A stretch of 64,000 bases of DNA from Novosphingobium sp. (lineage in GTDB: Bacteria; Pseudomonadota; Alphaproteobacteria; Sphingomonadales; Sphingomonadaceae): the NCBI RefSeq assembly GCF_027486195.1, contig NZ_JAIXPP010000051.1, positions 1-64,000 of the forward strand, written 5' to 3'. This document shows, piece by piece, positions 55,953-64,000 of this stretch (within the stretch, counting starts at the first letter, position 1; every line of letters starts with the position of its first letter). The notes beneath the pieces were generated by a model. That model saw nothing but the letters and a program-made list of their open reading frames with translations, ran no database searches and was not told the origin of the DNA. Both the position numbers and the translations under genes were made by a program.

Positions 55953-56029
55953 CGGGACGTAGCGCAGCCTGGTAGCGCATCACACTGGGGGTGTGGGGGT
56001 CGGAGGTTCGAATCCTCTCGTCCCGACCA
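55953..56029 (+). tRNA. tRNA-Pro (anticodon GGG)
   Basis: A 77-base cloverleaf: acceptor CGGGACG pairs with CGTCCCG, the D arm is GCGC...GCGC around AGCCTGGTA, the anticodon stem TCACA/TGTGG encloses the loop CTGGGGG with anticodon GGG, and the T arm is GGAGG-TTCGAAT-CCTCT. The terminal CCA is encoded. Accessory genes follow on its 3' side, as is common where islands have integrated. Confidence 0.96.
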
Positions 56030-56483
56030 ATTATTTCAAATACTTAGCACCTCATCCTCAGTTTTCAGGCGAGAAAAAATCGCCCCCCATGGTGCGCTGG
56101 TGGTGCAAACCTGCGAAACAAGGCGAAACGCTTTGCGCCGAATTGAAACGAGGGCTCATTCCAGAGTCGGTGCGCGGGCCCTTGGCCTTCGTTTTTTTGA
56201 CCCGCTGAAGGGCCCATCAACGACTAGCGAAAAGCCCAAACCTGCTGCCACCGAGAAGCGCTTTTGGCGTCTTGAGATTTGCCGAAATCGAAGCCGCAGG
56301 AGGCGCATCGGCGCCGGCTTGCAAACGCCAGGCACTCCGATCTTGCACATGCGCCAAAAGAGATTTCAGGCTTAGCAGACAACCATCGCCAAGGGCTTAT
56401 CTGCAAAGGCGGAAGTGCCGCGGTCGACCACTACTAGGCCGCAAACTCACAAACCGCGCCATCGAGGTTTAGGGCAGAATGGC
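56030..56483. other. Gene-free stretch after tRNA-Pro
   Basis: These 454 bases are less GC-rich than the flanking sequence at the tRNA end and contain no frame with a ribosome site and recognisable family. A short plus-strand frame with MVRWWCKPAKQGETLC could be a remnant but matches nothing I know. No repeat of the tRNA 3' end is seen in the window. Confidence 0.4.
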
Positions 56484-56753
56484 TCAGTCACCCGCCATAC
56501 CATCAAGGGCAGAGGCCAGCGCCAGCGGATCTTCAACGGTAACGCCAGGCAGGCCTGCAAGACCGGCAAGTGCAGTCCCGATGGCTTCACTGGAGAACCT
56601 GTAGCCGCTGCGAAGCACCCACTCGGTTTCGAGAAGCAGAGTCGTCGGATTAAAGATATCTCCAGCCTCGATGGCCCGGCGCGCCACTGCGGCCTGAGCG
56701 GCGTGGTCCGCCGTCAGGAAGCGGACGATCACATTGGTATCAATCGCGCGCAC
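56484..56753 (-). pseudogene. Truncated VapC-type PIN-domain toxin
   Basis: The 89-residue frame begins with a proper PIN-domain start (VRAIDTNVIVRFLTADHAAQ) with the first catalytic aspartate, followed by NPTTLLLETEWVLRSGY (second acidic residue), and continues to DPLALASALDGMAGD before a stop. Full VapC proteins are about 130 residues and carry two more active-site acids after this point, so the toxin should be inactive. A GTG at 56753 is the natural start and overlaps the antitoxin gene by 14 bases, the usual arrangement. No clear continuation is found in the other frames. Confidence 0.72.
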
Positions 56754-57012
56754 GCCGCTCGGCCTCCTGCGCAACGGCTGCATTCATGTCGTCGATCGAC
56801 AGCGCCGGTCCCTCGTGCCGCATCGATCCGAATAGCGCATCGATGCCGGAAGCGGCGAACACCGGTGTGGATTTGAGGAGGACGCCCTCCGGCGTGTTCT
56901 CAACCGTGAGCCGCGTTCCCGCTCCCCACTGGAGCTGGTCGCGGCTCACCTTGGGCAGAATGACCTGGTCCTTGGTCGAGATGACAATAGTCGACCGGTC
57001 GTGAACGCACAC
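56740..57012 (-). CDS. AbrB/SpoVT-type antitoxin (VapB-like)
   Basis: A 90-residue antitoxin-like protein. The N-terminus is a swapped-hairpin AbrB domain (STIVISTKDQVILPKVSRDQLQWGAGTRLTVEN, shown by TKDQVILPKVSRD and GTRLTVENTPEG), followed by a helical tail that normally wraps its toxin (DALFGSMRHEGPALSIDDMNAAVAQEAE). The GTG at 57012 is the only plausible start near the domain. It stays intact beside the truncated toxin, so it may now act alone as a regulator. Confidence 0.75.
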   Translation of the reverse strand: MCVHDRSTIVISTKDQVILPKVSRDQLQWGAGTRLTVENTPEGVLLKSTPVFAASGIDALFGSMRHEGPALSIDDMNAAVAQEAERRARD

Positions 57013-57060
57013 GGCAGGCCATCTAAGATGTAAGATGATGATAGGATAGAATACTTCCGT

Positions 57061-57088
57061 GTGCCAGCGCCCGAAAGGGCGCTGGCAC
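57061..57088 (-). terminator. Perfect hairpin with GAAA loop
   Basis: GTGCCAGCGCCC, GAAA, GGGCGCTGGCAC: a perfect 12-base-pair stem on a tetraloop. It lies about 95 bases beyond the stop of the amidase/CMD operon and before the antitoxin gene, so it probably ends the former transcript. No long T-run follows. Confidence 0.55.
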
Positions 57089-57183
57089 AATTGGGTCGCT
57101 CTCAGCCCGACACGCCACCGGCTGGCACCTTGGCACATGCCCCCGTAGGCGGCGGCAATCGACAGCCGCAACCAGTCACCGTC

Positions 57184-57696
57184 TTAAGCGGATATACCTG
57201 TCCACGAAGCAAGTAAGCTGAGTTGCACCGCCGTACCAGCGACGATTGCGATCCCGGTGAGCCCCCTCTCCCCATATTGACCAACAACTGCCGATACCAC
57301 CGCTTCGGGAACCGATGTGCCTCGGAGCCCTAGCTCGACCAACTCGAACGCCGCGCGCCACTCGACGGGCAGATCCTTTGAAGAAGATCCATCGGAAGCG
57401 GCCTGCAACTGTTCGGGCGCCATCCCGAACGCCTGGCCCAACCGTTTGTGCTGCTGCTCCACATAGTTGCCGCCGCAGAGGTGCGCGATTCTGATAATCA
57501 GCGCCTCTCGCATCTCGTCGGAGATGCCGGTTGCCTCCTCATCAAACAGCAGCATACCGGTGTTGATCGCTGCCTCAGCCAGTGCCGGCGCGTGAGCCAG
57601 AAAAGGTGACAACCCGCCCGGCGGCAGCTTTCGAAGGACAGCTGCCTGTTCCTCGGTGGCTTCCTCCAAGGTCAGGCCCCGCACGCGCACGCTCAA
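57184..57696 (-). CDS. Carboxymuconolactone decarboxylase-family protein
   Basis: A 170-residue all-helical protein of the CMD/AhpD-like superfamily. The core helix reads ISDEMREALIIRIAHLCGGNYVEQQHKRLGQAFGM, where one cysteine and the family histidine are kept but the second cysteine of the CxxC redox motif is absent, so peroxidase-type chemistry is unlikely. A second helical half (PVEWRAAFELVELGLRGTSVPEAVVSAVVGQYGERGL) matches the family pattern. The ATG overlaps the amidase stop by four bases, which makes them one operon. Its role in the pathway is unknown. Confidence 0.8.
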   Translation of the reverse strand: MSVRVRGLTLEEATEEQAAVLRKLPPGGLSPFLAHAPALAEAAINTGMLLFDEEATGISDEMREALIIRIAHLCGGNYVEQQHKRLGQAFGMAPEQLQAASDGSSSKDLPVEWRAAFELVELGLRGTSVPEAVVSAVVGQYGERGLTGIAIVAGTAVQLSLLASWTGISA

Positions 57697-59111
57697 CGGT
57701 AGCGCTCCGGCCGGGTATTGAATGGCTTGAGCGTCTCGATCACGGTTGCCATCTGGAACATGCGATCCTCACCAAAGTGCGACGCGCACACCATGACCGC
57801 CAGGGGCATACCATTCACCGCTGATGTCCCGACCGGCATCACCAGTGCCGGCATGCCCGTGACATTGAACGGAATGGCATAGTCGAGCATGACTTCACCA
57901 CCCACCGTGCGGTCCCCGGACGTGAGCGAGTTTGCGGCGATTTCGGCATCGAGCGGCGCGATGACCGGGGCCGCAGGGAGCAGAAACGCATCGAAGCCTT
58001 CGATGGCCTTGAGGTAGTCCATGCGCAAAGCCCATTGCTGCTTGCGCGCCCTGGCAACCTCAACCGCCAAAGCGCTGGCGTTCCCCTCGAGGAGCATCCT
58101 GGTGCCCTCCGAATAAAGTTCGCCCCGCTCGGACAAGCTATCTTCGTGCCAGGCCAGCGCATCGCCAACGACCAGACCGCGCCAGATACCCATCGCTTCG
58201 CTGGTGTCGGGGAGCGCGACGGCCTCAACAACAGCCCCTGCCTCACGCAGGAGCACCGCCGTTGCACGCCATGCGGCTTCAATCTCGGGATCAAGGGAAT
58301 CAGGCATGTAGGATTCCGGCACGCCAATTCGCATCCCGGCAACGCCGCTCTGGCTGGCACCGATAAAGTCGGGAACCGGTCGTTCTGCCGACGTCATGTC
58401 ACTCGGATCGAAGCCCGCGATGACCTGAAGTACCAATGCGATGTCCTGGGGCGACCGCCCCATGGGGCCGACTGTGTCCATGTAGGTCGACAGCTCGCCA
58501 ATACCCTTTGCCGGCACGCGGCCGTGCGTGGGCTTGAGCCCGCTGATGCCGGTGAAGGAAGAAGGCGTGCGGATCGAACCGGCAGTGTCGGTTCCGATGG
58601 CGAATGAGCAAAGCCCTGCCGAGGTCGCGGTTGCCGAACCGTTGGAAGACCCACCGGCGGTGCGCGCATAGTCCCACGGATTCTTGGGCGCGCCATCGAT
58701 CATGCTGGGGCTGAACAAGGCAAACTCGGTGGTATTGACCTTGCCGAGGATCACCGCGCCAGCTGCGCGCAGGCGGGCGACCACCGGTGCGTCGGCTTCG
58801 GCAACATTGTCAGCAAACGCACGCGAACCATAGGTCGTCTTCAGGCCCCCCACATCGATGAGGTCCTTGATCGCGCCGCACAGGCCCAGAACCGGCGTGT
58901 TTTCACCCGCCTGCCGACGCCGGTCGGCTTCCTTCGCGGCCGCCAAAGCGCCATCCTTGTCGACTTGCACAAAGGCAGCCAGTTCCGAATTCAGGGAATC
59001 AATTCTGTCCAGATAGGCCTGCGTCAACTCAACAGACGTCCACTTTCCTTCATCCAGAGCGGCCTTCTGCTTGTAAGCGGGCAAAAACAGATCATCAATG
59101 CTTACGGACAT
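57693..59111 (-). CDS. Amidase-signature hydrolase
   Basis: A 472-residue amidase-signature enzyme that hydrolyses an amide bond. The Ser-cisSer-Lys triad is visible: lysine in [13 protein letters not shown], the first serine in [14 protein letters not shown], and the nucleophile in [19 protein letters not shown]. The glycine-rich core between them and the closing [17 protein letters not shown] are typical. A CAGGAG site precedes the ATG. It is the first gene of a two-gene operon with the carboxymuconolactone-decarboxylase-like gene. Substrate is unknown. Confidence 0.92.
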   Translation of the reverse strand: MSVSIDDLFLPAYKQKAALDEGKWTSVELTQAYLDRIDSLNSELAAFVQVDKDGALAAAKEADRRRQAGENTPVLGLCGAIKDLIDVGGLKTTYGSRAFADNVAEADAPVVARLRAAGAVILGKVNTTEFALFSPSMIDGAPKNPWDYARTAGGSSNGSATATSAGLCSFAIGTDTAGSIRTPSSFTGISGLKPTHGRVPAKGIGELSTYMDTVGPMGRSPQDIALVLQVIAGFDPSDMTSAERPVPDFIGASQSGVAGMRIGVPESYMPDSLDPEIEAAWRATAVLLREAGAVVEAVALPDTSEAMGIWRGLVVGDALAWHEDSLSERGELYSEGTRMLLEGNASALAVEVARARKQQWALRMDYLKAIEGFDAFLLPAAPVIAPLDAEIAANSLTSGDRTVGGEVMLDYAIPFNVTGMPALVMPVGTSAVNGMPLAVMVCASHFGEDRMFQMATVIETLKPFNTRPERYR

Positions 59112-59228
59112 GCGAATGACTCCTGAGAATAACGTAGTGCAACATTAGTCCTCCCCTGTGGCATTGACAACGCACGCACCCTACGGAATTTATATACGAG
59201 AGAGCCAGAAAACAGAGGGTGTCAGGCC

Positions 59229-59747
59229 ATGCGTGGTGTAAGGTTGTGGCGAAAGCAGTGGGCGCAAAAGGCATTTCCGGATGAAGCGGGAGCCATTGCG
59301 TTCGTGCGTGCTGTCCGCTGGCCGGATGGCGTGTCCTGCCCTGGCTGCGGCTCACGACAGATAAGTATGCGGGATGACAACGAGCAGATGCGCTGCCGAA
59401 CCTGTGCGAAGCGCTTCAATGTCCGAACCAACACAGTTTTTGGGAGGAGCAAGTTGCACTTGCAGCAATGGCTCTTTGCGGTCCGGCTGATTACATCTCA
59501 CCCGGGCAGCATAGCCAGCACGCAACTCGCCAAGGATATTGGCGTGACGCAGGACACCGCATGGCACATGATGACGCGCCTTGCCCAATTCATCGGCAAA
59601 TCCAGCATCAGATTTTCCGATGACGAAAAGGCTGCCCTGATAGACCAGCTGGTGCAGCGGCGGTTCGAGCAGGACCAGCCGCTACAATCCAGCGCGGTCA
59701 GTCCGCCCGAGCAGGCCGTTTGCGCAGGCGGGCCTTCTTACGGTTGA
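59229..59747 (+). pseudogene. IS1595-like transposase N-terminal zinc ribbon, catalytic half missing
   Basis: A 172-residue protein. It opens with a zinc ribbon of the IS1595 transposase type (DGVSCPGCGSR, then MRCRTCAKRFNVRTNTVF) followed by the helix-turn-helix STQLAKDIGVTQDTAWHMMTRL. A complete transposase would continue into a DDE (ISXO2-like) domain; here the frame ends after about 40 unrelated residues and overlaps the convergent PepSY gene. It is therefore a truncated transposase, or a stand-alone DNA-binding derivative. No terminal inverted repeats are apparent. Confidence 0.7.
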
Positions 59748-60795
59748 TCACCAGCCCCGAACTCGCGAGCAATACAAGGCCGGATGCCAGAACATAATAA
59801 ACTGTCCGCAGCCATTCGGGCAGCATCGAACCACGATGCAGCGGCAGCATCCAGTCGAGAGCGCGATTCGCCGCAGGCATGTCCGCAGGACGATAGCGCT
59901 CGGAGATCTGGCCAGCAGCCGAGACACGAACCACACCCATCCGTCCCTGATGATCGGCAAAAACAAAGGTATGCTGAGGGCTGAGCCGCGACAGGGGCAG
60001 AACCGAGCGCAGCTCATCATCCCCCATCGCCTGCTTGGCCACAGCGAATGCGTCATCCATCGATATCGCCTTTGCCGGCACCTGCACTGCCGCACCCGAA
60101 AGGCCGCCGAGTTCTGGAAAGTCAGCCGACCGGTTGCCCTGGTTGACCAGCGGCTCGAGGAAGGGGCGCCCGACAAGAAGCGCGCCGGTCAGCCCGAGCC
60201 ACACGAACAGGATCGCAAGAACCGCTCCAATCACCCCGTGCCACTGCCAGAGCGTGGCACTGACCGAGCCGGCCCAGCGCAGCTTGAGCGACCGCCTGAC
60301 TTTGCCCAGCCCGGGCCACCAGCGCAGAAACCCCGTGATGCTGAGCACGACGAGCGACAGGCCCGTCACCATCAGCAGCGCCTTGCCCGCCTTCCCTGCG
60401 CCAAGTTCGCCATGCAGCAAGTTGGCAAGAACCACCGGATCAGCCAGCACCGGGTTGCGGCTGATGACCTTGCCGGTTGCAGGATGGATGGACACCATTT
60501 CCGGCAAGGCGCGCTCCTGCGGGACCACAACAGCCAGGACCGGGGATGTCGCGCTTTCCGGAAGGACCAGCGACGCGACGGCTTGCCCGTTCCGGGAAAT
60601 GGCAGCGCTTGTATATCTCTCAAGCGGCAACTGCACTGATGCGGGCTGGTCAAGCCGATAGGAATGCGGATCAAGCCACTGCTGGGTGCGCGCCCCATTG
60701 ACGATCAGAACCCCGGTCACGGCCTGTATCAGCAGAAAGAACAGTCCGAACAGACCTAACCATTTGTGGATTTTGTCCAGCAGTTGCCTTGACAT
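59698..60795 (-). CDS. PepSY-associated transmembrane protein (possible iron-siderophore reductase)
   Basis: A 365-residue inner-membrane protein of the PepSY-TM family with four main helices: near the start (KWLGLFGLFFLLIQAVTGVLIV), about 135-160, about 190-215, and near the C-terminus. Histidines in the helices (HKWLG, LHGELG, WHGVIG, LPLHRGSM) could bind heme, as proposed for iron-siderophore reductases of this family. AGGAG lies nine bases upstream. It follows the acyl-CoA dehydrogenase gene by 63 bases on the same strand; a functional link is not obvious. Confidence 0.88.
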   Translation of the reverse strand: MSRQLLDKIHKWLGLFGLFFLLIQAVTGVLIVNGARTQQWLDPHSYRLDQPASVQLPLERYTSAAISRNGQAVASLVLPESATSPVLAVVVPQERALPEMVSIHPATGKVISRNPVLADPVVLANLLHGELGAGKAGKALLMVTGLSLVVLSITGFLRWWPGLGKVRRSLKLRWAGSVSATLWQWHGVIGAVLAILFVWLGLTGALLVGRPFLEPLVNQGNRSADFPELGGLSGAAVQVPAKAISMDDAFAVAKQAMGDDELRSVLPLSRLSPQHTFVFADHQGRMGVVRVSAAGQISERYRPADMPAANRALDWMLPLHRGSMLPEWLRTVYYVLASGLVLLASSGLVINRKKARLRKRPARAD

Positions 60796-60858
60796 CGTTG
60801 GGTGCTCCTTGTCGCTGACGCAGACTTGGCAAGTGTTCGAAAGCTTTCAGGTCAACGC

Positions 60859-62001
60859 TTAAAGGTTGCGACCGATCAGAAGCTTCATGATCTCGCTTGT
60901 ACCGCCGTAGATCTGTTGCACGCGCGCATCGCGCCAGAGACGGGCGATGGGGTATTCGTTCATGTAACCGGCGCCTCCATGCAGCTGTAAGGCGCGGTCG
61001 CAGACCTCAAACTGCAGTTCGGTGTGCCAAAGCTTTGCAGCCGAGGCTTCCTTTGCTGAAAGCCGACCGGCCACGTGCCGCTGGAGCGCCCAGTCAATGT
61101 GGGACCAGCCCACCTGCAGCTTGGTGGCAAGCTCGGCCAGCACGAACTGGGTGTTCTGGAAGCTCAAGATGACCTTCCCAAACGCCTTGCGTTCGGATGT
61201 GAACGACAGCGCCTCATCGAACGCGCGTTGTGCAGCAGCCTGCGCCAGAATGGCGATCTGGAGCCGCTCTTGCGGGAGCTGGGACATGAGATAGCCAAAT
61301 CCCGCGCCCTCGCTGCCCAGCAAGTTCTCCTTGGGGACCCGCACATCTTCGAAGAACAGCTCTGCAGTATCGGATGCCTTCTGGCCGATCTTGTCCAGCT
61401 TGCGCCCGCGCTTGAAACCTTCGCGGTCAGCCTCGACCAGCAGCAAGGATATCCCGCGCGAGCCGGCCGATGGGTCGGTCTTGGCAACTACGATCACGAG
61501 ATCGGCGAGGATGCCGTTGGTGATATAGGTCTTGGCCCCGCTGATCACGTAGTTGTCACCTTCGCGGCGGGCAGTCGTGCGGATGCCCTGAAGATCGGAT
61601 CCGCCACCAGGCTCGGTCATGGCGATGGCAGTGATTACTTCTCCCGAAACCATACCCGGCAGCCAGCGCTGCTTCTGCTCATCGGATCCGTAGTGGATCA
61701 AGTATCCAGAGGTGATGTCTGACTGCAGCATCGTACCGACCGTGGCGCCGGAGTAGGAGATCTCCTCGTTGATCACCGCATTGAAGCTATAGTCGAGCCC
61801 CAGCCCGCCGAGCTCCTCGGGCGCTTGTGGGCAAAGAAGACCGGCTGCACCACACTCAAGCCAGAAATCGCGCTCGATCAGTCCGCTGTCTTCCCAACGA
61901 TCGATGTTGGGCGTCACCTTTTCCCGCACGAAGCGCCGGACTTGCTCCCTGAAGACCGCCAGTTCTTCGTTCGGCTCCGCGCGTGCGGACATATCAAGCA
62001 T
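60859..62001 (-). CDS. Acyl-CoA dehydrogenase
   Basis: A 380-residue FAD enzyme oxidising an acyl-CoA to the enoyl-CoA. The family segments are clear: AITAIAMTEPGGGSDLQGIRT (FAD contact), YVISGAKTYITNGILADL, ERKAFGKVILSFQNTQF, LQLHGGAGYMNEYPIARLWRDAR and QIYGGTSEIMKLLI with the catalytic glutamate in the usual short/medium-chain position. The ATG at 62001 has GGAGG five bases upstream; an ATG at 62019 has none. It is divergent from the isomerase gene across an AT-rich, palindrome-bearing region. Confidence 0.94.
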   Translation of the reverse strand: MLDMSARAEPNEELAVFREQVRRFVREKVTPNIDRWEDSGLIERDFWLECGAAGLLCPQAPEELGGLGLDYSFNAVINEEISYSGATVGTMLQSDITSGYLIHYGSDEQKQRWLPGMVSGEVITAIAMTEPGGGSDLQGIRTTARREGDNYVISGAKTYITNGILADLVIVVAKTDPSAGSRGISLLLVEADREGFKRGRKLDKIGQKASDTAELFFEDVRVPKENLLGSEGAGFGYLMSQLPQERLQIAILAQAAAQRAFDEALSFTSERKAFGKVILSFQNTQFVLAELATKLQVGWSHIDWALQRHVAGRLSAKEASAAKLWHTELQFEVCDRALQLHGGAGYMNEYPIARLWRDARVQQIYGGTSEIMKLLIGRNL

Positions 62002-62097
62002 CACAACCTCCAAGGACACCTAAACAAGGCGGTGGGCGCCCTTCCGATGGGTCGCACCGCTGACCCTACCACTAAGGGTCCGGCTCGGGATACACAT

Positions 62098-62136
62098 AAT
62101 GCATTTTTGATGCAATTGCAGTTATATTGCATTAAT
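62098..62136. promoter_or_regulatory. Palindrome-rich operator region between divergent catabolic genes
   Basis: The AT-rich divergent region holds AATGCA (62098-62103), the perfect palindrome TGCAATTGCA (62111-62120) and TTGCATTAAT (62127-62136), so the outer AATGCA/TGCATT arms flank an inner palindrome. This looks like a binding site for a dimeric regulator controlling both the dehydrogenase and isomerase genes. The regulator is not in the window. Confidence 0.55.
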
Positions 62137-62181
62137 AGAGCAAGCGGATCCAGTGCGGTCAACATCGGAGAGCAACGCCTC

Positions 62182-63069
62182 ATGAACGCGCATATCGGCC
62201 TGCAGATCTTCAGCGTGGCTTTCGACATCATGGGTGACCTCGAGGCAGGCTTCGCGCGCGTCCGGAGCGCTGGCTTCGAAGTGGTCGAGTTGCCGATGTT
62301 GTTCGGGCGCACGGCGGACGAGATGCGGCGACTTCTCGATAACGCCGGACTCGCGTGCCATGCGGTCCATTACTTCGGATCCGAAACGCCCTTGGCGCTG
62401 CCCGGATCGCTGAACTTTACCGATCATGCCGAGAGAATTCGCGATGAACTTGCGACACTTGGCGCGCGTCGCGCGGTGATGGGGCTGCACTTGTTGCCCG
62501 ATGGCATGGACATCTCGCAGAATGCCGACCCCCTCACCGCCCTGCACGAGGCTGCAAGGCACATGACGGCAGCCGATTGGCTGGTCACCGCGGACCTGCT
62601 GAACGCATGCGGAGCCCTGTTTGCACAGAGTGGTCTTGGGATGACCTACCACAATCACGCGAGCGAATTTGCCGAGCGCGATGGAGCGCGAGGCTTCGAT
62701 TTACTGCTTGCGCAGACTGAACCGGAACTGGTGGACTTCGAGCTCGACGTCGGTTGGGCTGCGGCTGCGGGCCAGGATGTCGTGAAGCTTCTCGCCGACA
62801 CCGGGGACCGCGTCCGCTTGCTTCACCTGAAGGATTGCGGGGCCACCACTGGGCCAGACTTGGAGTTTGAGATCGAACCCGTTCCGCTTGGGCAAGGCCG
62901 GATAGATTGGCAAGCGCTGCTGCTGCAATGTCGCACGATGAATATCGAGGCGATGTTCATCGAGAATGAAATGCTTCCGGACATGACCGGTCTCGATGCT
63001 GCAGTGCTGGGCCTGCGGCATATCAGGTCGGTCGAAGCGCTGCTGCCGGTGATCCCCGGACAAGGCTGA
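62182..63069 (+). CDS. TIM-barrel sugar isomerase/epimerase-like protein (xylose isomerase-like, AP endonuclease 2 fold)
   Basis: A 295-residue protein of the xylose-isomerase-like TIM-barrel superfamily. Strands and metal-site candidates follow the family order: LQIFSVAFD, GFEVVELPMLFG, CHAVHYFGS, LGMTYHNHASEF (histidine pair), VDFELDVGWAAAAGQD (aspartate), RLLHLKDC (histidine) and MFIENEML (glutamate). The reaction could be isomerisation or epimerisation of a sugar or hydroxypyruvate-type compound. GGAGAG lies nine bases before the ATG; longer in-frame starts run through the divergent promoter. It is convergent with the aldehyde dehydrogenase. Confidence 0.85.
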   Translation: MNAHIGLQIFSVAFDIMGDLEAGFARVRSAGFEVVELPMLFGRTADEMRRLLDNAGLACHAVHYFGSETPLALPGSLNFTDHAERIRDELATLGARRAVMGLHLLPDGMDISQNADPLTALHEAARHMTAADWLVTADLLNACGALFAQSGLGMTYHNHASEFAERDGARGFDLLLAQTEPELVDFELDVGWAAAAGQDVVKLLADTGDRVRLLHLKDCGATTGPDLEFEIEPVPLGQGRIDWQALLLQCRTMNIEAMFIENEMLPDMTGLDAAVLGLRHIRSVEALLPVIPGQG

Positions 63070-63084
63070 GCAAAAGGGACAGCC

Positions 63085-63103
63085 CCACCGTTCTGTTCGG
63101 TGG
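63085..63103. terminator. Possible bidirectional hairpin between convergent genes
   Basis: CCACCG, TTCTGTT, CGGTGG: a six-base-pair stem, extendable by AGC/GCT across one mismatch. It lies between the ends of the isomerase and aldehyde dehydrogenase genes. No T-run follows. Confidence 0.35.
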
Positions 63104-63127
63104 AGCTGCGCTGGCCGGGGCAGGCGT

Positions 63128-64000
63128 TCAGGTCAACCTGGTCGTCAAGGTCTGCGGCTGGGTGTAGGCCAACAAGCCCTCCTGACCATTCTCGACACCA
63201 AGGCCTGATTGGCGGTGGCCGGCAAACGGAACCCACGGTGCAAGATAGGCACCCTCGTTGATGGTCACCATCCCCGTCTGCAACTGATGCGCAAGCGCTG
63301 TTGCCCGGCCAAGGTCGCTCGACCAGATTGATCCGCCAAGGCCGTGCTCGCCGGCATTGACGTGTGCAATGACATCGCCCGCATCACGGAACCGCACGAT
63401 GGGAAGAACAGGGCCAAAGGCCTCTTCAAGCATGACCTCGCTGTCCCAGGGCGGGTCCATCACCAGAACAGGTGCGATGAACAGACCGCTGTCGAGTCCA
63501 GGTCGCAACTCCGCGGATCTCAGAGCGAGACCCTGCGAACGCGCGCGATCGATAAGTGCCGTTACCTTCTGATACTGGGGCAAGTTTTGCACCGGCCCCA
63601 TCTCGACACCGTCCTCATGACCCGGACCGACCTTGAGCGCATCAAGGTGCGCGACCATCCGCTCAAAGAATGCATCGAACACTGAATCGTGGACGTAGAC
63701 CCGCTTTGTGGCCACGCAGACCTGCCCCGCATTGGAGAAGGCTGACTGGAAGATTCGCGCTGCCGCGACCGCGATATCCGCATCCTCAAGGACAATAGCG
63801 GCATCGTTGCCGCCCAGTTCAAGCATCAAACGCTTGAGACCGGCAGAAGCGGTCCGCATGACCGCCTGCCCCGTCCTGCTCGATCCCGTAAGCGCGACCA
63901 TGTCCACAAGCTCATGTTCGACCAGCCGAGGGCCAAGATCGTCCCCACCGGAAAGCACATTGAACACGCCGTCCGGCAAAATGCCGCGAGCCAGTTTTCC
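63128..64000 (-). CDS. NAD-dependent aldehyde dehydrogenase, C-terminal part
   Basis: The gene runs off the right edge; 290 residues are seen. The catalytic residues are present: general-base glutamate in MLELGGNDAAIV and the nucleophilic cysteine in FSNAGQVCVATKRVYVH. The glycine-rich VALTGSSRTGQAVMRTA and EEAFGPVLPIVRF, then PWVPFAGHRQSGLGVENG complete the family set. It should oxidise an aldehyde to an acid; substrate is unknown. It is convergent with the isomerase gene and is probably part of the same catabolic region. Confidence 0.93.
   Translation of the reverse strand, partial: GKLARGILPDGVFNVLSGGDDLGPRLVEHELVDMVALTGSSRTGQAVMRTASAGLKRLMLELGGNDAAIVLEDADIAVAAARIFQSAFSNAGQVCVATKRVYVHDSVFDAFFERMVAHLDALKVGPGHEDGVEMGPVQNLPQYQKVTALIDRARSQGLALRSAELRPGLDSGLFIAPVLVMDPPWDSEVMLEEAFGPVLPIVRFRDAGDVIAHVNAGEHGLGGSIWSSDLGRATALAHQLQTGMVTINEGAYLAPWVPFAGHRQSGLGVENGQEGLLAYTQPQTLTTRLT

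Noticed and set aside
56030..56480. Integrase remnant after the tRNA gene
   Set aside because: A short frame with MVRWWCKPAK looked suggestive, but no integrase catalytic residues or ribosome site are present.

Overview
The window is a GC-rich, gene-dense chromosomal segment of an alphaproteobacterium, most likely a sphingomonad (Novosphingobium, Erythrobacter and relatives). The signs are an imuA-imuB-dnaE2 mutagenesis cassette behind a GTTC-N7-GTTC LexA box, a PrsK/PrsR/TPR exopolysaccharide control cluster, a DUF6456 gene facing an XRE regulator, a CTTG-N17-CCTATAT heat-shock promoter ahead of dnaK, and a PhoP/PhoQ-like pair followed by a PepSY protein. The genus is inference.

Layout. 1-1022: end of gltA and a small membrane protein. 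1026-7824: a minus-strand operon (Hpt-like protein, nucleotidyltransferase fused to a CDP-alcohol-phosphotransferase-like membrane domain, unknown protein, histidine kinase) facing a large membrane-anchored coiled-coil protein; three of its products lack the residues that define their families. 7881-9042: DUF4240 and GNAT proteins. 9093-15100: SOS-controlled imuA-imuB-dnaE2, with dnaE2 carrying two in-frame insertions of dispersed palindromic repeats. 15227-20258: amino-acid permease, panB, DUF475 membrane protein and an AMACR-like CoA transferase. 20329-26821: sugar-phosphate transferase, PrsK, PrsR and a TPR protein; exosortase and the polymer genes lie outside the window. 27047-29377: patatin-like lipase. 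29576-36953: dnaK-dnaJ and hrcA-grpE, separated by a copper-chaperone/HExxH pair, a glycine-zipper lipoprotein and a cysteine hydrolase. 37082-41245: rph, rdgB, CAP protein, hemW, xerC. 41255-43976: two-component pair and PepSY protein. 44126-48306: ABC-F ATPase, then an Lgt-like membrane protein overlapping a multi-cluster radical SAM enzyme of the tetraether-synthase-related group and a small membrane protein. 48315-55727: DUF885 peptidase, DUF6456/XRE pair, glycosyltransferase, secF-secD-yajC. 55953-56029: tRNA-Pro(GGG).

From the tRNA to the window end the content turns accessory: a truncated VapC with its antitoxin, a carboxymuconolactone-decarboxylase-like protein and amidase, a transposase-like zinc-ribbon protein without its catalytic half, a PepSY membrane protein, an acyl-CoA dehydrogenase, a TIM-barrel isomerase and an aldehyde dehydrogenase cut by the window edge. 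This looks like a catabolic island beside a tRNA gene, although no integrase or second attachment site is visible.

At least four families of dispersed palindromic repeats are scattered through the window. The least described parts are the operon at 1026-7824 and the Lgt-like/radical-SAM pair at 45952-48070.
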